From positions 211,219-275,218 of the forward strand of contig NZ_LMIT01000016.1 in assembly GCF_001428825.1 (NCBI RefSeq): DNA of 64,000 bases, given 5' to 3'. Both the position numbers and the translations under genes were made by a program. Positions 25,714 through 34,364 of the stretch are shown here, in pieces. Each line of letters begins with the position of its first letter. Positions within the stretch are counted from its first letter, which is position 1. The stretch comes from Nocardioides sp. Root240 (GTDB lineage: Bacteria > Actinomycetota > Actinomycetes > Propionibacteriales > Nocardioidaceae). The notes below the pieces were generated by a model. The model did not search any database and was not told where the DNA came from. It saw only the letters and a list, made by a program, of their open reading frames with translations.

Positions 25714-26574
25714 ATGACGATCGACGCGTGGTGGGAGTCCGGCGAGCGGGTCGCGCTCCGGTTCGGGGACGGCGAGCACGGCGTCTTCGTCCAGCGGCTC
25801 GGCGCGGGCGAGCCGATGACCTTGCTGCACGGGTTCCCGAGCTCCTCGCACGACTGGTCCCACGTCGCGCCTGCGCTGGCGGTCCGGTACGCGCTGCTGC
25901 TGCCGGACCTCCTCGGGTTCGGGGCGTCGGACAAGCCGGCGGAGCACACCTACTCGATCCACGAGCAGGCCGACCTCGTCGAGGCACTGTGGGCGGCCGA
26001 GGGCACCACCCGCACCCGGCTGGTCGCCCACGACTACGGCGTCTCGGTTGCGCAGGAGCTGCTGGCCCGGCGCGAGGAGGGGGCGCTCGGCGTCGAGCTG
26101 GTCGCCGTGGACTTCCTCAACGGCGGTCTCTACCCGGACATCCACCGGCCCGAGCCGGTGCAGACCGCGCTGCTCGACCCGGTCCAGGGCCCGCAGATCA
26201 GCGCGATCCTCGACGAGGCGCTGATCACCGGTGCGCTCGGCCCCACCTTCGCCTCCGAGGCCGGTCCGGCCGACCACGCCCCCGCGATCTGGCGCTCCCT
26301 CGAGAGGTACGACGGCCAGCGCAACGCCCACCTGCTGATCCGGTACATCGTCGACCGCCAGGAGCACGCGGAGCGGTGGACCTCGGTGCTGGAGCGGACC
26401 GACGTACCGCTGCGGTTCGTGTGGGGCATGCTCGACCCGATCTCGGGCGCGCACATGGCCGAGCGGATCCGGGAGCGGCTGCCGGCCGCGCCGCTCGTCG
26501 CGCTGGAGGACGTCGCCCACTGGCCGCCGCTGGAGGCGCCGGACCGGGTGGCCGCCGCCCTGCTGGAGCCCTAG
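25714..26574 (+). CDS. Alpha/beta hydrolase (haloalkane dehalogenase/epoxide hydrolase type)
   Basis: 286 aa, start behind GAGGAGACA. Oxyanion-hole motif LLHGFPSSSHDW (about 38-48). The nucleophile elbow VAHDYGVSVAQ (about residue 110) has Asp, as in dehalogenases and epoxide hydrolases, rather than Ser. The acid is likely in GMLDPISG (about 237) and the catalytic His in EDVAHWPPLEAP. The substrate cannot be told. Its stop shares a CTAG with the stop of the convergent gene. Confidence 0.88.
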   Translation: MTIDAWWESGERVALRFGDGEHGVFVQRLGAGEPMTLLHGFPSSSHDWSHVAPALAVRYALLLPDLLGFGASDKPAEHTYSIHEQADLVEALWAAEGTTRTRLVAHDYGVSVAQELLARREEGALGVELVAVDFLNGGLYPDIHRPEPVQTALLDPVQGPQISAILDEALITGALGPTFASEAGPADHAPAIWRSLERYDGQRNAHLLIRYIVDRQEHAERWTSVLERTDVPLRFVWGMLDPISGAHMAERIRERLPAAPLVALEDVAHWPPLEAPDRVAAALLEP

Positions 26575-27074
26575 GAGTCCTGGCTCAGCTGGTCGAGCAT
26601 CTCGTCGAGGCCGTCGAAGGTGATCGTCTCGACGCCCTCGATCTCGATGTCGATGTCCTCGAAGGCGAGGTCCGCGTCGAGCTGCACCCGGATCACGCCG
26701 TCCGGGAACTGCAGGGGCGCGAGGAAGGACAGCAGCACCGCGTCGACGAAGACGACCGACGAGGTGAGGGCGAGGTCGTCGTGGAGGGCGGTCGGCTCGG
26801 CGATCGCCTGCTCGCCCACGGCGTCCTCGACCTCGGCGACGACGTCGAGGAGCACCTGCTCCCACTGGTCGGGGGACATCGCGAGGAAGGCGCCGACGCG
26901 CTCGACGAGGGCCTCGACGGTGACGTCGTCGCGGTCCTCCAGCTCCGGGTCGACGTTGACCATCAGGTCGGTGCCGGCGGCCGGCAGCGCGGCCAGGCCG
27001 TAGGCGAAGGAGTCCTCGGCCTCGGGGTCGCGCAGCAGCGGGGCGAGGGCCTCGGCCAGGCGCTGGATGTCCAT
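26571..27074 (-). CDS. Conserved hypothetical acidic protein
   Basis: 167 aa, strongly acidic (MDIQRLAEALAPLLRDPEAE; DADLAFEDIDIEIEGVETIT), no signal peptide or membrane helix, apparently alpha/beta. Function not recognised. The stop overlaps that of the convergent hydrolase by 4 bp through a shared CTAG. No Shine-Dalgarno precedes the ATG; TACCCT, ending 5 nt before it, suggests a leaderless message. The 20-bp arm of an inverted repeat begins 12 bp upstream. Confidence 0.65.
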   Translation of the reverse strand: MDIQRLAEALAPLLRDPEAEDSFAYGLAALPAAGTDLMVNVDPELEDRDDVTVEALVERVGAFLAMSPDQWEQVLLDVVAEVEDAVGEQAIAEPTALHDDLALTSSVVFVDAVLLSFLAPLQFPDGVIRVQLDADLAFEDIDIEIEGVETITFDGLDEMLDQLSQDS

Positions 27075-27085
27075 ACGGCGAGGGT

Positions 27086-27248
27086 AGAGGTTCCGCCAGT
27101 AGGTGACACCTGCTGCGCGCCGCGATGCACGCACGCTGGCGGCGTTGCAGACGCTCGACGGTGCAACCAGACCGCGGTCGCGCCTGCGCCTTGCCATCGC
27201 ACGCGCCTCGCGACGCTCGCAACGGCGCCACCTACTGGCGGAACCTCT
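27086..27248. repeat. Element with perfect 20-bp terminal inverted repeats
   Basis: AGAGGTTCCGCCAGTAGGTG (27086-27105) is exactly inverted at 27229-27248 (CACCTACTGGCGGAACCTCT), enclosing 123 bp. The interior is rich in short GCG/TGC palindromes but has no credible gene. It fills the divergent space between the acidic protein and the VOC gene. No flanking duplication is evident. It could be a MITE-like insertion or a cruciform regulatory region. Confidence 0.75.
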
Positions 27249-27285
27249 CGGCCGCCGCACGCCGGGCGTTGGGCACACTGGCCCG

Positions 27286-27804
27286 ATGACGTCGCAGACC
27301 GCCGGGTTCGGCCCGATCGTCCAGCTGGCCTGGGTCACCGACGACCTCGACGCGACCGAGCAGGCGCTGGGCCCGGCGTTCGGCGCGGTCGGGTGGGCCC
27401 GGATGCCGGGCATCCACTTCGGGCCCGACGCGTGCACCCTGCGCGGCGAGCCGGCCGACTTCACCGCGGACATCTCGCTCAGCTACGCAGGCGACCTGCA
27501 GCTCGAGCTGATCCGCCCGGTGGCGGGGACGTCGATGTACTCCGAGTTCCTCGCCGAGCGCGGGCCGGGCCTGCACCACGTGTGCTGCGAGGTCGCCGAC
27601 CTGGACGCCGCGCTCGAGCAAGCGGCGCGCGACGGGCTGGAGGTCGTCCAGGCCGGGACCATGGCGGGCGGGCTGATGCGTTTCGCCTACCTCGACACCG
27701 CGGCCGCCGGGGCGTCGTACGTCGAGCTCGCGGAGATCTCGGCAGACCTGAAGGCGATGTTCGCCGACATCCGGAGCCGCGCCGGCGAGGTCCAGCGCTT
27801 GTGA
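27286..27804 (+). CDS. VOC (glyoxalase/bleomycin-resistance) family protein
   Basis: 172 aa. Two beta-alpha-beta-beta-beta modules: VQLAWVTDDLDATEQALGPA at the start and LHHVCCEVADLDAALEQAAR at about residue 105. Candidate metal ligands are GLHHV His and the Glu residues of LQLELI and YVELAE, as in methylmalonyl-CoA-epimerase-like Glyoxalase_4 proteins. Reaction unknown. No Shine-Dalgarno is visible; a CACACT box 6 nt before the ATG suggests leaderless expression. Confidence 0.82.
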   Translation: MTSQTAGFGPIVQLAWVTDDLDATEQALGPAFGAVGWARMPGIHFGPDACTLRGEPADFTADISLSYAGDLQLELIRPVAGTSMYSEFLAERGPGLHHVCCEVADLDAALEQAARDGLEVVQAGTMAGGLMRFAYLDTAAAGASYVELAEISADLKAMFADIRSRAGEVQRL

Positions 27805-27923
27805 CCATGGCGCCGTACGACGAATCGTCGTACGTTGCGAGGTGGGCCCGGCCGGGGCCCCGGAGGAACGGCCTCGACCGGTCTCGCGCACACCATCAGC
27901 GAGATCGACCGAGGAGGCACCTG

Positions 27924-28514
27924 ATGTTCATCCAGATGATCCAGGCATCCTGCACCCGGCAGGACGAGGCGCACGGGCTCATCGACGAGTGGCGGCGCGA
28001 CCTGTCGCCGGGCGCGACCGGTTGGCTGGGCGGGACCTACGGGTTCACCGACGACGACCGGCTCATGGCGGTGGTCCGGTTCGCGTCGCGGGAGGACGCG
28101 GCGGCCAGCTCGGAGCGGCCGGAGCAGGGCGCCTGGGCGGAGCGCTTCGCGGCGGTCATGGACGGGCCGATGGAGTACCACGACTGCGACGACGTGACCC
28201 TGCTGATGGGCGGCGGGTCCGACGAGGCGGGCTTCGTGCAGATCATCCGCGGCCGGGTCGACGACCCGTCGCGGTTGAAGGCGATGATGGCCGACAGCGA
28301 CACGCTGCACGCGATGCGCCCGGACATCCTCGGCGCGACGCTGGCGATCGAGCCGGACGGCAGCTTCGTCGAGACCGTCGCGTTCACCACCGAGGCAGCG
28401 GCCCGCGAGGGCGAGAAGGTGGAGCCGCCGGCCGACGTACGCGCGGAGCTGGAGCACGCGATGCAGGGCGCCACCTTCCACGACCTGCACCACCCCTGGT
28501 TCCACAGCGCCTGA
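27924..28514 (+). CDS. Duplicated ABM-like (dimeric alpha-beta barrel) protein
   Basis: 196 aa behind GAGGAGG. Two halves of about 95 residues begin similarly (MFIQMIQASCTRQDEAHGLI and AGFVQIIRGRVDDPSRLKAM), each followed by a TYGFTDDDRLMAVVRFAS- or ATLAIEPDGSFVETVAFTT-like strand pair: an internally duplicated antibiotic-biosynthesis-monooxygenase-like fold. Catalytic role unproven. Confidence 0.75.
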   Translation: MFIQMIQASCTRQDEAHGLIDEWRRDLSPGATGWLGGTYGFTDDDRLMAVVRFASREDAAASSERPEQGAWAERFAAVMDGPMEYHDCDDVTLLMGGGSDEAGFVQIIRGRVDDPSRLKAMMADSDTLHAMRPDILGATLAIEPDGSFVETVAFTTEAAAREGEKVEPPADVRAELEHAMQGATFHDLHHPWFHSA

Positions 28515-28558
28515 GGCACACCGAGGCAGGCACCCGCCCCGGCCGCCGCGGTGGCGAT

Positions 28559-28765
28559 TCAGCGCGACGGCCGGGTGTCGCAGGTGATCTTCGGGTTGAC
28601 CCCGAAGTAGTTGAGCGGGCCGGCGACGATCGTGAGCGCCGTGTCGCCGAAGGTCTTGCAGCTCACGTCCCGCTCGTCGCTGAAGTAGTCGCGCTGGTAG
28701 GCCGCCAGCACGCCGAAGAGCAACCACAGGGCGACGACCACGCCGCCGATTCCCGTACCTCGCAT
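28559..28765 (-). CDS. Small membrane-anchored protein
   Basis: 68 aa. One N-terminal transmembrane helix (GIGGVVVALWLLFGVLAAYQ) and an outer segment with two cysteines (VSCKTFGD; KITCDTRPSR) that may form a disulphide. Short conserved-looking FGVNP. Hypothetical. Confidence 0.65.
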   Translation of the reverse strand: MRGTGIGGVVVALWLLFGVLAAYQRDYFSDERDVSCKTFGDTALTIVAGPLNYFGVNPKITCDTRPSR

Positions 28766-28853
28766 GACGACCCCCTCGTCGGTGGACCTGACCTCCGGTA
28801 CCCCGCGGACGCCGGCTCACCGCGGATCCGCGGGCTTCGCGAGGATCGGGGGG

Positions 28854-28885
28854 TTGACCTTGACGCAGCGTCAACCCTCGACGCT
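28854..28885 (+). promoter_or_regulatory. MerR-type promoter of the ABC exporter
   Basis: TTGACC (-35, 28854-28859), then the perfect dyad TTGACGCAGCGTCAA (28860-28874) inside an over-long spacer of 19-20 nt, then GACGCT (28880-28885) as -10. This matches MerR-family promoters, where the regulator untwists a long spacer. Transcription would start at about the ATG (28893), so the message is probably leaderless. The MerR gene lies two genes downstream. Confidence 0.8.
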
Positions 28886-28892
28886 GGCGCAC

Positions 28893-29648
28893 ATGGAACA
28901 GAAACCCCCAGCGATCCAGGTCTCCGACCTCCGCAAGTCCTACGACGGCCAGACCGTCCTCGACGGCGTCGACCTCGCCGTCCCGGCGGGCTCGGTGTAC
29001 GCCCTGCTCGGCTCGAACGGCGCCGGCAAGACGACCACCGTCCGCATCCTCGCCACCCTGCTCCGCGCCGACGCGGGCACCGCCACGGTGCACGGCCACG
29101 ACGTCGCGACGGCGCCCGGGAAGGTGCGGGAGTCGATCAGCCTCACCGGCCAGTTCGCGGCGGTCGACGAGATCCTCACCGGGCGGGAGAACCTCGTCCT
29201 GGTCGCCCGGCTCCGCCACCTCCCCGACCCGCACCGGGTCGCCGACGCGCTGCTCACGAAGTTCGACCTCGTCGAGGCCGGCGGCAAGCGGGTGGCGTCG
29301 TACTCCGGCGGGATGAGGCGCCGCCTCGACATCGCGATGAGCCTCATCGGCGAGCCGCCGGTGGTCTTCCTCGACGAGCCGACGACGGGTCTCGACCCGC
29401 AGGCGCGCCTCGAGGTCTGGCGCACGGTCAAGGACCTCGCCGGCGCCGGTACGACGGTCCTGCTCACCACGCAGCACCTCGAGGAGGCCGAGCACCTCGC
29501 CGACCGGATCGGCATCCTGCACGGCGGCCGGATCCTCGTCGAGGGCACCCTCGCCGAGCTCAAGGCGCTGCTGCCGCCGGCCGAGGTCGAGTACGTCGAG
29601 AAGCAACCGTCCCTCGAGGACGTCTTCCTGTCCCTCGTGGGCAAGTGA
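28893..29648 (+). CDS. ABC transporter ATP-binding protein (drug-export type)
   Basis: 251 aa from MEQKPPAIQVSDLRKSYDGQ. Walker A GSNGAGKTTT (about 41), Q-loop region SLTGQFAAVDEILTGREN, signature YSGGMRRRLDIAMSL (about 136), Walker B VVFLDEPTTGLDP (about 157), H-loop TTQHLEEAEHL. Matches DrrA-like exporters. Forms a half-transporter with the permease 15 bp downstream. An upstream in-frame ATG lies before the promoter and is rejected. Confidence 0.93.
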   Translation: MEQKPPAIQVSDLRKSYDGQTVLDGVDLAVPAGSVYALLGSNGAGKTTTVRILATLLRADAGTATVHGHDVATAPGKVRESISLTGQFAAVDEILTGRENLVLVARLRHLPDPHRVADALLTKFDLVEAGGKRVASYSGGMRRRLDIAMSLIGEPPVVFLDEPTTGLDPQARLEVWRTVKDLAGAGTTVLLTTQHLEEAEHLADRIGILHGGRILVEGTLAELKALLPPAEVEYVEKQPSLEDVFLSLVGK

Positions 29649-29662
29649 GAGAGGAACTGGAG

Positions 29663-30424
29663 ATGAGCAACGCCTTCCTGCACGACACCGCCGCCCTCAC
29701 CGGCCGCTCCCTGCGTCACGTGCTGCGCAGCCCCGACACGATCATCACCACCGCGATCACGCCGGTCGCGATGCTGCTGCTGTTCGTCTACGTCTTCGGT
29801 GGCGCCATCGACACCGGCGGCGTCGACTACGTCGACTACCTGCTGCCCGGCATCCTGCTGGTGACCGTCGCGTCGGGCATCGCCTACACGGCGTACCGCC
29901 TCTTCATGGACGTCTCCGGCGGCATCTTCGAGCGCTTCCAGTCGATGCCCATCGCCCGGTCCGCTGCGCTGTGGGCGCACGTCCTGACGTCGGTCGTCGC
30001 CAATGTGATCGCTCTGGTCCTCGTCGTGCTCGTGGCGCTGCTGATGGGCTTCCGCTCGGGTGCGGGCGTGCTCGCGTGGCTGGGCGTCGCCGGCATCCTG
30101 GTGCTGTTCACGCTCACCCTGACCTGGCTCGCCGTCATCCCCGGTCTCACCGCGAAGTCGGCCGACGCGGTCGGCGGGTTCTCGTACCCGCTGATCTTCC
30201 TGCCCTTCGTCAGCTCGGCCTTCGTGCCGACCGCGGGGATGCCCGGACCGGTGCGGTGGTTCGCGGAGCACCAGCCGGTGACGGCGATCGTCGACACCCT
30301 CCGCAACCTGTACGCCGAGCAGCCGGTCGGTGACGACATCTGGGTCGCGCTCGCGTGGTGCGCCGGGCTGCTCGTGGTCGCCTACCTGCTGGCGATGCGC
30401 GCCTACCACCGCGCGATCGCCTGA
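29663..30424 (+). CDS. ABC-2 type permease (DrrB-like)
   Basis: 253 aa. About six transmembrane helices; ABC-2 features FQSMPIARSAALWAHVLTSV and FSYPLIFLPFVSSAFVPTAG, then WFAEHQPVTAIVDTLRNL, all typical of DrrB-type drug permeases. AACTGGAG precedes the ATG. It pairs with the ATPase upstream; the MerR gene follows 25 bp on. Confidence 0.92.
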   Translation: MSNAFLHDTAALTGRSLRHVLRSPDTIITTAITPVAMLLLFVYVFGGAIDTGGVDYVDYLLPGILLVTVASGIAYTAYRLFMDVSGGIFERFQSMPIARSAALWAHVLTSVVANVIALVLVVLVALLMGFRSGAGVLAWLGVAGILVLFTLTLTWLAVIPGLTAKSADAVGGFSYPLIFLPFVSSAFVPTAGMPGPVRWFAEHQPVTAIVDTLRNLYAEQPVGDDIWVALAWCAGLLVVAYLLAMRAYHRAIA

Positions 30425-30449
30425 CGGGGCCAGCGGGCAGGATGGAGCC

Positions 30450-31223
30450 ATGCTGACGATCGGCGAGCTGGCGGCGTACGCCGGCGTGACGATCCGGACG
30501 GTCCGGCACTACCACGCGAAGGGACTCCTGCCGGAGCCCGAGCGGGACCACTCCGGCTACCGGCGCTACGGCGCCCGCGCGGTCTCGGACCTGATCCGGA
30601 TCCGCACCCTGGCCGAGGCGGGCGTCCCGCTCGCCCGTGTCGAGGAGCTGCTCGACGCGGACGAGGAGGAGTTCGCCGCGGCGGTCGCCGACATCGACCG
30701 GCGGCTGCGGGCCGAGATCCGCGAGCGCCAGCGCCACCGTGAGCGGATCGCCCAGCTCGCCGCCGGAGACAACCTCGCGCTCCCTCCGGAGGCGGCGGCC
30801 TACCTCGCCCGGCTCCGGGAGATCGGCCTCCCCGAGCGGCTGATCGCGGGCGAGCGGGACGCGTGGATCCTCGTCGCGGCGCAGCTGCCGCAGCACATGC
30901 CGGCGTTCATGGCGCTCAAGGAGGCCCAGCTCGACCAGCCCGAGCAGAACGCCTTCCACCGCGACCTCGCCGACGCCATCGACTGGGCGCCCGACGACCC
31001 GCGGGTGGCGGGCCTCGCCGACCAGCTGGTGGGGCTCATCGAGGCCGAGCTGGCCGCCGCCCCGGACGGGTGGGACGAGGACGACCTCGACCTGCCCGAC
31101 GACCTCGCAGAGCTGCTGGACGGGGTCTTCCTCAGCTCGGTGCCGATGGCGCCACGGCTGCTCGCGCTGCTCGAGGAGCGTGGCTGGACGGGCTGGACGA
31201 AGCTCGCGCGCCTCGATCCTTGA
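30450..31223 (+). CDS. MerR-family regulator of the ABC operon
   Basis: 257 aa. Winged-helix MerR domain at 1-70 (LTIGELAAYAGVTIRTVRHY; GLLPEPERDHSGYRRYG) and coiled-coil (about 80-115), then a helical effector domain not typical of metal sensors and lacking a Cys cluster. Last gene of the exporter operon whose promoter carries a MerR operator, so it probably activates its own operon on binding a drug-like ligand. Confidence 0.9.
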   Translation: MLTIGELAAYAGVTIRTVRHYHAKGLLPEPERDHSGYRRYGARAVSDLIRIRTLAEAGVPLARVEELLDADEEEFAAAVADIDRRLRAEIRERQRHRERIAQLAAGDNLALPPEAAAYLARLREIGLPERLIAGERDAWILVAAQLPQHMPAFMALKEAQLDQPEQNAFHRDLADAIDWAPDDPRVAGLADQLVGLIEAELAAAPDGWDEDDLDLPDDLAELLDGVFLSSVPMAPRLLALLEERGWTGWTKLARLDP

Positions 31224-31645
31224 TGCGTCGCAGCTGACCGATCGGTCGCGAGATCGGCTCTCCTGACGCAGCCGTCGGTCCTCGTTCGGGGGCTTCTCGC
31301 GGTGGCTCCGGCGCGGACTTCGTCCGCGCCGCCGCTGACGCGGCCGCCCAGCGGGTGATGGTCCGCTGCGTGCTCGGGGACCCCTCGAGTGGTCACAAAC
31401 CGCAGAGAATTCGCCCGGAAACCTGCGGTCTCTGACCAATCGAGGGGGTCGACCGCGCACCTCGGACCGCCACCCGACCGCCGGACCCAGCCACCCACCC
31501 GACCCGCTCGTCGCTGCCGCTTCAGACTCCCACCACCCACGACACCGCAGCCCTGACGGCATCCAGCGCCTAGCCGACCCACGGAGGTGTCAGAGGAGCC
31601 CGAGATCGACGACTTCGCGACCGCTACGTCAGGTGCGACGCGTGA
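31224..31645 (+). repeat. Intergenic region with dispersed element copy 2
   Basis: 31308-31449 repeats window positions 1-144 with few differences, including the GCGCGGAC-TTC-GTCCGCGC hairpin. Its core (31380-31449) is the best palindrome of the three: arms ACCCC-TCGA, TGGTCA and ACCGCAG mirrored by CTGCGGT, TGACCA and TCGAGGGGGT. The tail (CGCTGCCGCTT, CCGCAGCCCTGACGGC, CGCCTAG) runs to about 31574. Nothing else is seen between the MerR and RTX genes. Confidence 0.8.
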
Positions 31646-33793
31646 TCAGAAGCGCTGCTCGACGCTGTTGACCTTGTCGGTCGTGTCCCGGTGGGCCCGG
31701 TCGACCCCGGTGCCGCCGAGCAGCGAGTCGACGAGGCGGTCGAGGCTCTGGAAGGTGTCGTTGCCGGCCAGCCCGCTCAGCACGTCCCTCCCGGGCCCGC
31801 CCGTCAGCAGGTTCGCCAGGGCGTTGCCGGTGATCGTGTCGGCGCCCTTCCCGCCGGTGAGGTTCTCGACGTCGCCGTTGATCCGGTCGCCCTCGCCGGT
31901 CGCGCCGTCGTCGTACCTGCCGTTGAGGCTGAGCCGCACCGCCGCGCTGCGCAGGGCGTACGACGCCAGGTCGGTGCCCGGTCCGCCGGACAGCAGGTCC
32001 TGGCCGTTGGCGACGGACCCCTCGGTGAAGACGTCGTTGCCGGCGTGGCCGAACAGGTCGTCGTCCCCGGCGCCGCCGTCGAGGGTGTCGTTGCCGCCGG
32101 TCGGGGCGGTGGCGGCGTCGCCGAGCAGGCGGTCGTCGCCGTCGCCGCCGGCCAACCGGTCGCTGCCCACGCCGCCGAGGAGCTGGTCGGCACCGCTGCC
32201 GCCGGTGAGGGCGTCGGCTCCGTCGTCGCCGAGCAGCGTGTCGTCGCCGCCGCGGCCGTTGACGGTGTCGTTGCCGGCTCCGCCCTCGATCCGGTTGGCG
32301 CGGCTGTCGCCCACGAGGGTGTCGGCCGCGGAGCCGCCCAGCAGGGTGGTGATCCCGTCCAGGGCGTCGCCCTCGCCCGTCGCACCGTCGCCGGCCTCGG
32401 CGTCGAGGGTCAGGCTCACCGGCGCGGAGCGTTGGGCGTAGTCGGCGGTGACGGTCACGCGGTCCTCGGCGACCACGGCGTCCGCTCCGTCGGTGGTGGG
32501 CTCGGCGACGTACCGTCCGCCGTCGCGGGTGAAGGTGATGTCGTCCGCGCCGCCGCGGGGCGTCGCCGTGCAGGCACAGTCGATCGTCCAGGTGTCGGGG
32601 CCGCTGCCGCCGGCCATCGCCTCGAAGTGGGAGGCGAGGTTCTGCGGGAAGGTCGGTACGACGAATCCGCCGCCGCTCGCCGAGAGGGAGCCGTCGGTCG
32701 GGCCCGCCACCTCGCCCAGGTCCAGGGTGTCGGTGCCGGCTCCGGCGTCCGCGTGCACGCCGTTGATGGGGGAGACGCCCACCAGCACGGTGTCGTTGCC
32801 GTCGCCGGCGTCGACCACGCCGACGCCGGTCGTCTGGATCGCGTCCGGGCCGGGGCCGGTGGTGACGTCGTAGATCCCGCTGTAGGTGTCGCCCTCCTGG
32901 AACGAGCCGTCGTCGTGGGAGCCGCCGTTGCTGAAGGCCACGCCCAGCGGGGACAGTGCATCGATGGCGTCGAAGCCGTCGCCGCGGACGGTGTCCTCGG
33001 CGCCGTCGAAGTCGACGACGAAGGTGTCGACCGCTCCGTCGTCGGTATCGGGCCCGCCGTTGGATGCCTTGCCCCAGACCTGGTCGGCATCCCCGTCGGG
33101 CACCAGGGTGTCGCTGCCGTCCCACCCCTCGATCTGGTCGTTGCCGGAGCCGCCCTCGATCACGTCGCCGTGGAGGCCGCCGCGCAGCGTGTCGTTGCCG
33201 CCCTGGCCCTTGATGGTCGTGTTGGTGCCGTCGAAGACCAGCATCGGGTTCGGGGCCAGGTCGATGGTGTCGTTGTTGTCGCTGCCGACGAGGACGAGCT
33301 CGCGGTAGACGGTCGCGGCGTTGATCTCGGGTCCCGGGAGCCCGTCGATGTCGACGCCGGTGCCGCCGGAGGCCTGGTAGGAGGCCGAGGTCATCGGGTT
33401 GCCGTGGACCACCACGACCGGGTCGTTCTCGCCGAACGTGAAGTGGCTCGGCTGCATCGCGTCGTTGAGGAACGGCCCCGCGTCCGACACCTGCCACGCC
33501 CCGAACCCCGACGCGCTGCTCACCTGGACCTCGGTGCGTCCGCTGAGCGCGCAGCTGCCGACGGGGGAGCCGTTGATGGACACGATGGCGGAGCCGCTGC
33601 CGAAGGACAGCTCGAGGAGGGGGACGACGGCAGGGTGGTTGACGTACATCAGTACGACCTGCGGGCTGATGATCGTGCAGCTCGCCTCGCCGGCGGCCTG
33701 TGCCCCCGGTGGGCTCAGGAAGCTCGCGCCCAGCAGGCCGGCGGTGACTGCCGGGACGAGTGCGGTCCGTCGTACGAGATGACGTCCGTGCAT
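31646..33793 (-). CDS. Secreted RTX-type calcium-binding repeat protein
   Basis: 715 aa from ATG at 33793 (MHGRHLVRRTALVPAVTAGL). A Sec signal is cleaved near PPGAQAAG. An N-terminal domain of about 160 residues is followed by many nonapeptide RTX repeats (GGxGxDxLx), for example GGSGNDQIEGWDG, GGAGNDTVNGRGGDDTLLG and GGVGSDRLAGGDGDD, which fold as Ca2+-loaded parallel beta-rolls. Two DAEAGDGATGEGD-like blocks divide the array. No protease or lipase motif is visible, so a surface or adhesive role is more likely than a toxin. No type I secretion genes are adjacent. GGGGGAAG precedes the start. Confidence 0.88.
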   Translation of the reverse strand: MHGRHLVRRTALVPAVTAGLLGASFLSPPGAQAAGEASCTIISPQVVLMYVNHPAVVPLLELSFGSGSAIVSINGSPVGSCALSGRTEVQVSSASGFGAWQVSDAGPFLNDAMQPSHFTFGENDPVVVVHGNPMTSASYQASGGTGVDIDGLPGPEINAATVYRELVLVGSDNNDTIDLAPNPMLVFDGTNTTIKGQGGNDTLRGGLHGDVIEGGSGNDQIEGWDGSDTLVPDGDADQVWGKASNGGPDTDDGAVDTFVVDFDGAEDTVRGDGFDAIDALSPLGVAFSNGGSHDDGSFQEGDTYSGIYDVTTGPGPDAIQTTGVGVVDAGDGNDTVLVGVSPINGVHADAGAGTDTLDLGEVAGPTDGSLSASGGGFVVPTFPQNLASHFEAMAGGSGPDTWTIDCACTATPRGGADDITFTRDGGRYVAEPTTDGADAVVAEDRVTVTADYAQRSAPVSLTLDAEAGDGATGEGDALDGITTLLGGSAADTLVGDSRANRIEGGAGNDTVNGRGGDDTLLGDDGADALTGGSGADQLLGGVGSDRLAGGDGDDRLLGDAATAPTGGNDTLDGGAGDDDLFGHAGNDVFTEGSVANGQDLLSGGPGTDLASYALRSAAVRLSLNGRYDDGATGEGDRINGDVENLTGGKGADTITGNALANLLTGGPGRDVLSGLAGNDTFQSLDRLVDSLLGGTGVDRAHRDTTDKVNSVEQRF

Positions 33794-33875
33794 GGCGCTT
33801 CCCCCTCGCTGCCGGCGCACGCGCGCCGTTCCTGCGCAGGGTAGGCCCCTGCGGCCCTCCGCCGACAGGTCCCGG

Positions 33876-34328
33876 TCAGTCCTCCTCGGGTGCCTCGATG
33901 ACATCCTCGAGGCAGGCGAGGACACCCTCCAGGTAGCGCTCGACGGCGGCCCGCTCGTCGGCGCCGAGCTCCGCGTCGAGGCGGGCCAGGCCGGCGAACA
34001 TCGGTCGCAGGTGGCGCTGCACCTCCTCCTGGGCGCTGTCGGTGATGTGCAGCTGGGTACGACGCCGGTCGGTCGCGTCCGCGACGCGGTCGAGGTGGCC
34101 ACGGCGGCTGAGCCGGTCGACGATGCCGGTGGCGGCCGCGCCCGTGACGTCGAGCCGGCGGGCGAGGGCAGCCGGTCCGACCGGCCCGTGGCTGAGCTGC
34201 TCGAGCGCCGCGAGCTCCACGGGGCTCAGGCCGGTGCGCCGCGACACGACCTGCCGGATCTCCACCGCTGCCTCGAGGATGCTGCGCAGGGTCTCCAGCG
34301 TCACCGTGGCGTGCCAGGGCTGGTTCAA
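33876..34328 (-). CDS. MarR-family regulator
   Basis: 150 aa using TTG at 34328 (AAGGTG 6-7 nt upstream); GTG at 34304 would give 142 aa. Winged-helix core: LSPVELAALEQLSHGPVGPA, LARRLDVTGAAATGIVDRLS, and the wing RVADATDRRRTQLHI. Helical dimerisation ends flank it. Divergent from the MMPL gene with a palindrome between; probably represses both. Confidence 0.85.
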   Translation of the reverse strand: MNQPWHATVTLETLRSILEAAVEIRQVVSRRTGLSPVELAALEQLSHGPVGPAALARRLDVTGAAATGIVDRLSRRGHLDRVADATDRRRTQLHITDSAQEEVQRHLRPMFAGLARLDAELGADERAAVERYLEGVLACLEDVIEAPEED

Positions 34329-34339
34329 TTCTTCACCTT

Positions 34340-34352
34340 CTTGATGGTCAAG
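34340..34352. promoter_or_regulatory. MarR operator-like palindrome
   Basis: CTTGA-TGG-TCAAG, a perfect 5-bp dyad in an AT-richer stretch (TCAAGTAAGTTAAG) between the MarR start (34328) and the MMPL ATG (34365). Confidence 0.6.
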
Positions 34353-34364
34353 TAAGTTAAGCAC

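Noticed and set aside
31646-33793. RTX toxin
   Set aside because: Only repeats and an N-terminal unknown domain are visible; no catalytic, acylation or type I secretion features.
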